Positions 17,641-25,119 of a DNA stretch of 31,957 nt are shown here, piece by piece. The position numbers were made by a program, and so were the translations under genes. The notes under the pieces are model-generated. The model had not been told where the DNA came from. It searched no databases and saw only the letters and a list, made by a program, of their open reading frames with translations. Every line of letters starts with the position of its first letter. Position 1 is the first letter of the stretch. Origin of the DNA: a virus; IMG/VR virus record IMGVR_UViG_3300025896_000115, positions 1 through 31,957 of that record; one strand, 5' to 3'.

Positions 17641-20325
17641 TTAAACTACAGTAACATCGATAACTTTAATTGCCGTATCGAATCTAGCTTCAAGTTCATT
17701 AATTGCATCTATTAATGGTTGTAAGTCCATTGCTGCATCTTTTGTGTCTTTATTCATTTTATCAGTAGTTTTCTTAACGCCTATTACAGTTTCTTTAACA
17801 GTATCCATCACTCCTGAAATAACGTCCGGAAGACCACTCGTTGCTTTACCTTGATTCTCTACCGATTTTTCTAGATTTTCAACAGTTCCACTCAATTGTT
17901 TAACCGCATCTAATAACTTGTCAGCAAGAACCGACATTGCAGATTCACCTTTATTTTTTGCAAGATCCGTAAGCGAAGCAAACATACTAGTAGTTGCTTG
18001 AATAGCCTTTACATTCATTGTTCTACTTGAATCTGCAATTATTTTATATGACTTAGCAATCTTTTCAGTAGCCTTTGCTTTTTTAGTAAAATCATCTTCA
18101 TCAATGTTATCATTGAAATCGACAACTGCCTTTAATGCCTTTACTACACCGCCTGATGCCACATTTATCATTGAAAATCCAGTACCAACTTGAATTAATG
18201 GTTTTGATAGGTTTTGAATATTAGGTCCTGCAACTGCAAGTCTTTCTAATAATTCAATAGGAGAAGGTCCATCTCCACCAAATAATTTTCCAATACCTTC
18301 AAATAAACCTCCAATTGCAGTACCGATTCCGCCGACTACACTTGCGCCACCCATTGCTGCTGAGAATATTAACCATGCTCCACCTAATGCTGCAACTCCG
18401 GTCGCAAGGCCAATCATGTTTTCAATACCTATTTCATTTTTAAATCTTGCAAATACATCTATAATACCATTAATTGGTGTTAATAACGCTGATGTTATTC
18501 CTTGTGCAACTGTGACAAGATTTGGCATTACAGGTGCTAATTGCGCTAAAATCCATCCAACTGCTAATATTGTAATTGCAGCTACTATAATTCCAAGTGC
18601 CCCTAACAGTAATGTCGCTGGTGTTAAAGCGGCAACTGCAATTCCCATTACAACAATGGCAGCTCCCATTAAACCTAATGCCAATGCAGTACTAGTAGTC
18701 CAATCTATTGGAGGTGCAATCAAATTACTTGGCAATAATTGGAATAACCATGCGACTGCAACTATTGCAAACGAAGTAACTACTACTCCTATAAGAGCCA
18801 TTGTTAAATCTTTAAGACTTAATCTACCAATTGTTTTACTAGATAAATATAACATTCCTCCAAATATAACAACTGATATTCCTGCCTTTAATGTCCATGA
18901 TACATCAGGTGCAAAATATTTAATTCCTGCAAGACTTTGAAAAATCCATGCAGTTGCAAGAACTCCAAATGCAACTATTGGAATAGCAAGAGTCATAAAT
19001 AATAATTCAGCAGGTCCCATTCCTTTAATAGCTTTCGATACTAAATAAAAGGGTATGCTAAAAATCAATATTGCGAATCCGGCCTTTAAAACCCATAATG
19101 GATCTGGCGCGACATATTCACTTATAGTTGAAAGCGCTTGAAAAATAAATGCAACTCCTAGAATTCCAAGTGCCATTAATGGGATTGCAATAGCACCATA
19201 TATAAGTTCTGGAATACTTGCGCCTTTAATCGCCTTCATAATAAAGTAAAATCCTACAGCAAATAATCCTATAGCAAACGCAGACTTAAGAACCCATATT
19301 GGATCTGGTGCCATTGCTGGATTAACCTGAGGAAGCATACTAAAAATAGCACCAACCCCTGCAATTGCAATTGCCATTAATGGGATTGCAATAGCACCAA
19401 ATGCTATTTCCTTAATGTCGGCGCCTTTGATTGCCTTCATGATGAAATAAAATCCTACAGCAAATAATCCTATAGCAAATGCGGACTTAAGAACCCATAA
19501 TGGGTCTGGCGCCACTTGATTACTTGGCATTAACATAAATGCGTATGCAACTCCAACAATTCCAAGTGCCATTAGTGGAAGTGCAATTGCTGCAAATACT
19601 AATCCCTCTGGTTTAATATCTTTTGTTGCTTTAAGTATCATTGAATATGCAAAGGCAGCAGGTATCATAATAACGGATACTGCTAACGCCATTAATAGTT
19701 GCGCAGGATTTATCACTGGCATTAATGATAATATTGCAGCAGATAATACAAGAGAACCTGCTATTGCCATCAGTGTAAGTGCAGTTGAACCGACAAGAGC
19801 AAATAATGAACTTGATTTTGCAGGATTTATATTTCCTGCCCTATTAGTACCTGCCATCAAACTTGCATTTTTTGCAAGAGTATCTGAAATTCTAACAAAA
19901 AGAGGTGCAATTAGGGCAAATATTCCTGCAACTGCAAGAGCTGTAAGTAATTGAGGTACTGATATTACTGGAATTAATGAAAATATTGCAGCAGCTCCAA
20001 CAATTGCGCCTGCAACACCTATTATCATCAGGGCAGTAAGCCCTACGTCCTTGGCATCCATTGGACTAAACATTTTATTAGTTGGACCTCCCTTTGATGC
20101 AACTCCTTGTTCTAATGTTTTATTTTGTCCTTTTAATAAACCTTTAATATCTAATAAAACTGATGTTTGTTTTTTAAGTTCTTGCACTGTTTCAAGGGCA
20201 TATGTGTTTATACTAACAACAACTTGATTAATTTGTAAAAGGGTATTAGATGAAGTTTCCGTAGCAGTAGCGATTCGCTCCAATGGAGATGATAATATTG
20301 AAAGTTGTTTTGTACTATTAGTCAC
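17641..20325 (-). CDS. Tail tape measure protein, hydrophobic repeat type
   Basis: About 894 residues. The N-terminal 70 residues form an amphipathic coiled coil. From about 100 to 650 the chain is strongly hydrophobic, built from tandem units of about 70 residues that share 'APDPxWVLKSAFAIGLFAVGFYFIMKAIKGA' (parts of at least five units). A glycine-rich part and a C-terminal coiled coil (ENLEKSVENQGKA) follow. Size, repeats and position after the tube and chaperone genes fit the tape measure, which sets tail length and may cross the membrane. The frame can be opened at TTG 20352, but the motif TAGATATATAA at 20364-20374 leaves too little leader there; GTG 20325 is preferred. Confidence 0.8.
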   Translation of the reverse strand: MTNSTKQLSILSSPLERIATATETSSNTLLQINQVVVSINTYALETVQELKKQTSVLLDIKGLLKGQNKTLEQGVASKGGPTNKMFSPMDAKDVGLTALMIIGVAGAIVGAAAIFSLIPVISVPQLLTALAVAGIFALIAPLFVRISDTLAKNASLMAGTNRAGNINPAKSSSLFALVGSTALTLMAIAGSLVLSAAILSLMPVINPAQLLMALAVSVIMIPAAFAYSMILKATKDIKPEGLVFAAIALPLMALGIVGVAYAFMLMPSNQVAPDPLWVLKSAFAIGLFAVGFYFIMKAIKGADIKEIAFGAIAIPLMAIAIAGVGAIFSMLPQVNPAMAPDPIWVLKSAFAIGLFAVGFYFIMKAIKGASIPELIYGAIAIPLMALGILGVAFIFQALSTISEYVAPDPLWVLKAGFAILIFSIPFYLVSKAIKGMGPAELLFMTLAIPIVAFGVLATAWIFQSLAGIKYFAPDVSWTLKAGISVVIFGGMLYLSSKTIGRLSLKDLTMALIGVVVTSFAIVAVAWLFQLLPSNLIAPPIDWTTSTALALGLMGAAIVVMGIAVAALTPATLLLGALGIIVAAITILAVGWILAQLAPVMPNLVTVAQGITSALLTPINGIIDVFARFKNEIGIENMIGLATGVAALGGAWLIFSAAMGGASVVGGIGTAIGGLFEGIGKLFGGDGPSPIELLERLAVAGPNIQNLSKPLIQVGTGFSMINVASGGVVKALKAVVDFNDNIDEDDFTKKAKATEKIAKSYKIIADSSRTMNVKAIQATTSMFASLTDLAKNKGESAMSVLADKLLDAVKQLSGTVENLEKSVENQGKATSGLPDVISGVMDTVKETVIGVKKTTDKMNKDTKDAAMDLQPLIDAINELEARFDTAIKVIDVTVV

Positions 20326-20360
20326 TATTGTTTTTATTTTTTTTATATACAATGTCTATA

Positions 20361-20374
20361 TCATTATATATCTA
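20361..20374 (-). promoter_or_regulatory. TAGATATATAA motif upstream of tape measure gene
   Basis: The minus strand reads TAGATATATAATGA, directly after the terminator at 20381-20403. About 40 nt before the GTG start at 20325. Confidence 0.55.
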
Positions 20375-20380
20375 AATAAA

Positions 20381-20403
20381 AAAGGATCCACTTGGGATCC
20401 TTT
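20381..20403 (-). terminator. Rho-independent terminator
   Basis: Stem AAAGGATCC/GGATCCTTT with loop CAAGT, followed on the minus strand by TTTTTTA. It separates the chaperone genes from the tape measure gene. Confidence 0.87.
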
Positions 20404-20405
20404 AA

Positions 20406-20678
20406 TTACATTTTTGGCATTTTCATGTTTGGCATTTTCATGTTTGGCATTTTCATGTTATTCATCATGCCTGACGTTGTGTCTTGTTGCCCTTCGTTCT
20501 GTTTATTCTCCGCCTTAATATGTTCTATTAAGTCTTTCACTAAGTAATGGAATTCGTAATATTCCAAATTCTCAAGTTCGCTTGGTTGAATATGTAATTT
20601 AAGATAAATATGAAATTTAGTCTTAAAGAAGTTCTCCAGCGATATCTTGAACAATGAAAAGAGATTTGATGCCGTCAC
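20406..20678 (-). CDS. Tail-assembly chaperone extension, probably made by +1 frameshift
   Basis: The open frame to TAA 20406 has no ATG near its 5' end, only a GTG at 20678 inside the upstream gene. The distinctive part, KFHIYLKLHIQPSELENLEYYEFHYLVKDLIEHI, resembles short tail-assembly proteins placed before tape measure genes in T4-like phages. The C-terminus is a NMKMP tandem repeat. The upstream gene ends CTT-CTT-TAA-G; a +1 slip on CTT before TAA would fuse its 319 residues to AAG-ACT onward in this frame. The alternative is independent initiation at the GTG. Confidence 0.6.
   Translation of the reverse strand: MTASNLFSLFKISLENFFKTKFHIYLKLHIQPSELENLEYYEFHYLVKDLIEHIKAENKQNEGQQDTTSGMMNNMKMPNMKMPNMKMPKM
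20413..20457 (-). repeat. Three tandem 15-bp repeats (NMKMP)
   Basis: The 15-bp unit TTTGGCATTTTCATG (plus strand) occurs three times without change, encoding repeated NMKMP at the C-terminus of the frameshift extension. Copy number may vary between isolates. Confidence 0.95.
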
Positions 20679-21582
20679 GAAAACTAATGGGAACCTCTTC
20701 CTCCTCGTCCCCTAGGTGTACTAACATATTTGGTTGAATCCCGATTTTCATTTTTTCTGCCAATGTATATACTAGATTGTATTTTTTACTTGACCATCCA
20801 TTTAATTCAACTTCAAAATCAAATAATGTTTTATCGTTAAATCCTCTCCAATCATGGTGAAGGTATGGTATAATTTGTAATACAGATTGATCTATCTTTT
20901 CACCCCTTTGTTGTTTTTCTTTAATATATCCTGTAATCTTTTGCATAACTCCAATAACAGGTGGTCTCATTGAAATAGTACCAAATGATCTTGTTTCAAT
21001 TAAGAAAGATCTTTCATCATTATCATAATATTTATCTAACTCAGTTGGAATTTTGAAATATTGAAAATAATCTTTTTTAATTTCAATATCGTGTTTTTCT
21101 CCTTTTTTATCGGTGTGTTCGATTTTTAAACTTGATTCTGGCTCAGGAAATGTTAATTCTCTAATAGATAAAATAATAAAGAATCTATCTTCTTCTAAAA
21201 TATCTTTGTAAGATAATCTTTTAGTTGCACATGTAATTCTTATGCATGATTCTACAACTTGATTTAATTTTTCATCAATATCTAATACATTTGTTTCATC
21301 AATTGTTGAAAAGTGTCTAACTTCTGCGACTTTCGCAGAGCGTATTGAAATTTCAGTTCCTTCAGGGTAAAACATACCACCTGATGGTAATGAAATAACC
21401 GGAATCGCATGATATCCTAAATGAAAATCCGCACCTTCAGCACGTTGATTTGCAAAACGTTCCATATTAACTTTACCTAAGTTAGCTGGTTCATTTTGAA
21501 CTTCTTCCATTTGTACATTTTCATCTAATTGAACAATATTTTTATATTGATCCTCTAAATTTAAATCTGTTTCGTTACTCAT
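20623..21582 (-). CDS. Tail assembly / baseplate-hub chaperone-like protein
   Basis: A 319-residue protein with an acidic N-terminus. It then has VISLPSGGMFYPEGTEISIRSAKVAEVRHFSTID (about 62-96), a pattern found in phage tail or baseplate-hub assembly proteins (gp26/gp51-like neighbours of the tube gene). No enzymatic motif. It lies between the tube and tape measure genes, where tail assembly chaperones (lambda G/GT type) sit. The 3' end carries the CTT-TAA site proposed for +1 frameshifting. The family assignment is moderate; the positional argument is stronger. Confidence 0.65.
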   Translation of the reverse strand: MSNETDLNLEDQYKNIVQLDENVQMEEVQNEPANLGKVNMERFANQRAEGADFHLGYHAIPVISLPSGGMFYPEGTEISIRSAKVAEVRHFSTIDETNVLDIDEKLNQVVESCIRITCATKRLSYKDILEEDRFFIILSIRELTFPEPESSLKIEHTDKKGEKHDIEIKKDYFQYFKIPTELDKYYDNDERSFLIETRSFGTISMRPPVIGVMQKITGYIKEKQQRGEKIDQSVLQIIPYLHHDWRGFNDKTLFDFEVELNGWSSKKYNLVYTLAEKMKIGIQPNMLVHLGDEEEEVPISFRDGIKSLFIVQDIAGELL

Positions 21583-21584
21583 AT

Positions 21585-21800
21585 TTATTTGTCTTTAAGT
21601 TTTCTGATGTCAATTTTTTCAAAAGGCTTGTCATCTTTTACCTTCTCTTCTATTTCTTTTCTTATTACTTCCCTTATAAACGCAGAAATTGAAATTGGTC
21701 TTTCTCCACTTTCAATTGCTTCATTAAGGATAATTCTGTTAATTAAAAATACTTCGTCTTCAGAAAGAAGCACTTGTAGTTTTTTGGTAAGTTTATCCAT
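21585..21800 (-). CDS. Ribbon-helix-helix-like small protein
   Basis: A 71-residue protein beginning MDKLTKKLQVLLSEDEVFLI. The pattern 'KLQVLLSEDEVFLINRII...ISISAFIREVIRKEIEEK' is that of a ribbon-helix-helix DNA-binding fold: one strand, then two helices with SAFIREVI as the second. Possible transcriptional regulator, set inside the tail operon 2 bp before the next gene. DNA binding is inferred from the pattern only. Confidence 0.65.
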   Translation of the reverse strand: MDKLTKKLQVLLSEDEVFLINRIILNEAIESGERPISISAFIREVIRKEIEEKVKDDKPFEKIDIRKLKDK

Positions 21801-21848
21801 TTAACTTTCTATATATTATATTATCATTATATTATGTTTTTGTTTCAT

Positions 21849-21884
21849 AAAAAATGGGAGATAATTAAAAACTATCTCCCATTT
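21849..21884 (-). terminator. Rho-independent terminator
   Basis: A 12-bp stem, AAATGGGAGATA/TATCTCCCATTT, is followed on the minus strand by TTTTTTA. It ends the sheath-tube unit. Confidence 0.9.
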
Positions 21885-21893
21885 ATGAAATAA

Positions 21894-22448
21894 TTATGCT
21901 AAATCTTCCTTCCAAACGTCACATCTAAAACCTACCTCTAATGTTGCAGGATCTGCAGAATCATAAGATAAATCATTTGTGAAACCTAAACCTGAAGTAA
22001 TAAGACAATCTTCAAGAGTTACAGTTCTATAAATATCACCAGCTCTATTAAACTGAACGATAACGATAGTACCTACATAATCTTTTTTAAGTCCCATTGC
22101 CCCTGTTTGCGGGTCATATTGTTTGTTATACCATTGTCTCATTGATTTGTAAAGGTAAGCTTGATTTGCTTCATTTAAGTTTAATGAGAAATTAAGGGTA
22201 ATATCAACTGAAGTTTCACCAGGCATACCTGCGAATGAACGAGTTGCGAATTTATATTTTTGTGCTACCGCTTCCACTCCTTTATATAATTCTAATCCTC
22301 CTATAGAATTAATATGTTGAAGCATCAATGGCGCATCTGAGATTCCAGATGGAGGTAAAATTGTAACTTCAAATAAATTACCTTGTACAGGTTCGAAGTT
22401 TCTACCTTTTCTAGATGTCTGATCTTGTGAATAATGTGGTAAAGCCAT
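21894..22448 (-). CDS. Tail tube protein
   Basis: A 184-residue protein of the contractile-tail tube family (T4 gp19-like). It has an N-terminal FEPVQGNLFEVTILPP strand, the central QKYKFATRSFAGMPGETSVDITLNF, and a C-terminal VTLEDCLITSGLGFTNDLSYDSADPATLEVGFRCD, which is the usual beta-barrel closing segment. It follows the sheath gene directly, as in T4 (18, 19). Copies stack as hexameric rings to form the inner tube. It has its own upstream AAGATATATAA motif, consistent with high late expression. Confidence 0.88.
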   Translation of the reverse strand: MALPHYSQDQTSRKGRNFEPVQGNLFEVTILPPSGISDAPLMLQHINSIGGLELYKGVEAVAQKYKFATRSFAGMPGETSVDITLNFSLNLNEANQAYLYKSMRQWYNKQYDPQTGAMGLKKDYVGTIVIVQFNRAGDIYRTVTLEDCLITSGLGFTNDLSYDSADPATLEVGFRCDVWKEDLA

Positions 22449-22470
22449 GTTTTATTAATGTTTTATTTTT

Positions 22471-22481
22471 TTATATATCTT
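22471..22481 (-). promoter_or_regulatory. AAGATATATAA motif upstream of tube gene
   Basis: The minus strand reads AAGATATATAA, 23-33 nt before ATG 22448. Confidence 0.5.
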
Positions 22482-22482
22482 A

Positions 22483-25053
22483 TTAACCTAGGTTACCAGA
22501 TTGTATTTCACCTGTGTTAAGAATTGTAGTTCTGTGAACAACAATTTCTAAACCTTTAACAGGCTCAACATAAGTATCGATGATTCCGATGTTGTTATCG
22601 ATAACTTCATTTGTATTATTTGTGCTATCCATTACATTTTTAAATTCATAAACACCACCATCTTGTTTAACACCCTGTAAGAATGAATCTGCAAGAGTTT
22701 TAATTTCTAATCTAGTCTGTGTATTGTTAAATTCAAATACATAATCTTTTAGGATATTAGCCATACCGTCTTGAATATAAATAAGTGCTTCTCTAACATG
22801 TGCTGAAGAAAGAGCTGATTTAATAGATTGTTGTGCTGTTTTATTTCCTAGGATAGTTAAACCTACTCCTCTTTGGAATACAATAGGATTGATTCCGAAT
22901 GGTTCTAGGTAATCTCTATCTGTTTTATCAAAAGAATATTCAACTCCTTTAACATTAGTACCTGCAACAACTCCACGTCTTGGACCTGCAACTATTGACC
23001 ATGGTAATGCATTTGAATATTTATCTAAAAAGTTATTAGATATGTATGCCGCTGGCGGAACTACGATATCTTTTCCATTATCAGATACGATTAATCCTGG
23101 CCCATAATAGAATGCGTAATTTGCTCCTTGCGCAATACTAGGTAATGAATAAACTTTAGTAGGATTTTTATCTTGATTTCCTCCTGTTGTTACATATAAT
23201 GTATTGAATGCTCCATTTTCATCAGTAAATGAAGGATCATTTGATTTTTTAAAATCTTCGATCGTTGGTGCATTTAATATAGCAGATGCATTTTGTCTAT
23301 CTTTGGCTAATTGCGAAAGATTTGATTTATTAATTAATCCAGTCACATCATATGATGCAAATGTATCTACAACATATCTAAAATCGATAATATCTTTGTC
23401 GACTAGCGCGTTGTAAATTCCATTACCAGAAGAAAGAACTGATAAATATTGGTTTATTTCTTTTACAGTAATTTCAGCTTTTCCTAGAACAAATGTTTTA
23501 TAATAATCAGATGCATTTGCAAATGATTTAATTATTCTATCGTTGTATGCTGGTTCAACATCAGTTACTATCGTATATATAGTATTTGTTGTTCCTATTT
23601 CTTTTGCGATTCTATTAACTCTTGCAATTCTGTCATTTGCTGCTGCATCTACATAATCTCCAATTGTGATTGGGAAAGTTGTTGGTGCGTTTGCATTTAA
23701 ATAAGTAACTGTGAAATTTGTGCTTCCATTAAGTCCATTTGCGTAAGTACCATTATGGTCATTAAAAATATATGCAGTTACTCTATCGTTTGATATGTGG
23801 AATGTGTTAAGAGTATCTCCTACTACTTTAATTCCATTATATGCTGTACTGATATTAGACGCACATGTTACTGTTAATGTAGAAGTTAATGAATCATAAT
23901 TAACATTAGTAACTATTGTGTATTCTCCAGATGCTGTAGCATATAATGAATCTTCTCCTTCAGTAATATCATTTGCATGGGATACATCTAAATCGGTAAT
24001 TACTAAAGTGTTTCCAGTAACTGTTACTTCTTCACCACCATCAAATTCAATATCATGTTGTGAGGATATCGCGTTTTGTTTAGCAACATGGGATAAAATT
24101 TCATAATCTTGATATGAATCAACCGAATGGCCAACAAAATCAATTTTAGTTCCATTGTCATTTAATACTGCATCTTCATCAACTGCACAAAATAAACCAG
24201 TTCTTCTTGCCTCAGCGTTAATCATTGATTCAATATATAAGTTTCTACCTTCAAGATCTTTAAATCCTGGTAAAATAGAACCAGTATATTGAGCAATTAA
24301 ACTAACTTGTCTTAAGTTTGCAAATTCATTTAATTTATTTTTGTTAATTCCATTTGCATTAAAATATGCAGAATAGATTGGATCGTTTGCCATTGTAGCA
24401 GCGTCAAATTCTCCTTTAAACACAAAAACATCGATCATGAAATCTGACATTTTATCAAATTGGTTTAAGTATTCAGGAACATTTCCTTCACCGTACCATT
24501 CTCTTGCAGTTAAATCAAATTCTTTAACTGAAGCTGCTTGTCTTACAATAATAGTAATTGAATCTTGTTTAATATTTACAAAATTTAATAAGTTATTGTC
24601 ACCATTTGCAATTTCTGCCAATGTTGCAGAATCAGAAGGTGTCATAAATTTATCATTATCGAAGAATTTATTATAATCACCGTCACCTACTACTGATAAA
24701 TTAGCTCCGGAAATAGAACCATTTGTTGAAAGTGATTGATAATTTGCTAAGTCTAACGCTGGTGTGAATTTAGCTAAATTTAATGCTAATATAGGACCTC
24801 TAGTAAGAGCTTCTAAACATGATCTGTGGAAAAACATTCCTTTTTTTTCTAATCCTTTATCGATTGAACCAAAAACATTGTTAAATGTCTCTTGTGAATC
24901 AATCAAAACTGGAGTATTGTAAGGTCCTTTTTTAGAGTGACCTACAACTAATCTAAGAGTCTCAGTATTGATGTTAGCAGTCTGAGATTTATCAAACTCA
25001 AGTCTATAAACACCTGAGCTCTTAAAATTTAATAATTGAGGACTTAATGCCAT
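22483..25053 (-). CDS. Contractile tail sheath protein
   Basis: An 856-residue protein. The N-terminus (SSGVYRLEFDKSQTANINTETLRLVVGHSKKGPYNTPVLIDSQETFNNVFG) and C-terminus (EPFGINPIVFQRGVGLTILGNKTAQ ... SALSSAHVREALIYI ... GLEIVVHRTTILNTGEI) are those of T4 gp18-type sheath proteins. It is longer than T4 gp18 (659). The extra length lies mostly around residues 330-480, a Thr/Val/Asn-rich beta region (EVTVTGNTLVITDLD...) that looks like an inserted immunoglobulin-like or Big-type domain on the sheath surface. The start is set by an ATG after an A-rich leader and the TAGATATATAA motif. Confidence 0.92.
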   Translation of the reverse strand: MALSPQLLNFKSSGVYRLEFDKSQTANINTETLRLVVGHSKKGPYNTPVLIDSQETFNNVFGSIDKGLEKKGMFFHRSCLEALTRGPILALNLAKFTPALDLANYQSLSTNGSISGANLSVVGDGDYNKFFDNDKFMTPSDSATLAEIANGDNNLLNFVNIKQDSITIIVRQAASVKEFDLTAREWYGEGNVPEYLNQFDKMSDFMIDVFVFKGEFDAATMANDPIYSAYFNANGINKNKLNEFANLRQVSLIAQYTGSILPGFKDLEGRNLYIESMINAEARRTGLFCAVDEDAVLNDNGTKIDFVGHSVDSYQDYEILSHVAKQNAISSQHDIEFDGGEEVTVTGNTLVITDLDVSHANDITEGEDSLYATASGEYTIVTNVNYDSLTSTLTVTCASNISTAYNGIKVVGDTLNTFHISNDRVTAYIFNDHNGTYANGLNGSTNFTVTYLNANAPTTFPITIGDYVDAAANDRIARVNRIAKEIGTTNTIYTIVTDVEPAYNDRIIKSFANASDYYKTFVLGKAEITVKEINQYLSVLSSGNGIYNALVDKDIIDFRYVVDTFASYDVTGLINKSNLSQLAKDRQNASAILNAPTIEDFKKSNDPSFTDENGAFNTLYVTTGGNQDKNPTKVYSLPSIAQGANYAFYYGPGLIVSDNGKDIVVPPAAYISNNFLDKYSNALPWSIVAGPRRGVVAGTNVKGVEYSFDKTDRDYLEPFGINPIVFQRGVGLTILGNKTAQQSIKSALSSAHVREALIYIQDGMANILKDYVFEFNNTQTRLEIKTLADSFLQGVKQDGGVYEFKNVMDSTNNTNEVIDNNIGIIDTYVEPVKGLEIVVHRTTILNTGEIQSGNLG

Positions 25054-25073
25054 AATTTTAATTGTATTTTTTT

Positions 25074-25090
25074 CTTTTATTATATATCTA
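25074..25090 (-). promoter_or_regulatory. TAGATATATAA motif upstream of sheath gene
   Basis: The minus strand reads TAGATATATAATAAAAG, 21-37 nt before ATG 25053. Clearest example of the motif. Confidence 0.6.
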
Positions 25091-25119
25091 TTTTAATTGT
25101 GATTATTTACAGAAATAAC

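Noticed and set aside
18416-18940. 174-codon plus-strand frame inside the tape measure gene
   Set aside because: Antisense shadow of the repetitive, alanine-rich coding sequence; no promoter or leader on the plus strand.
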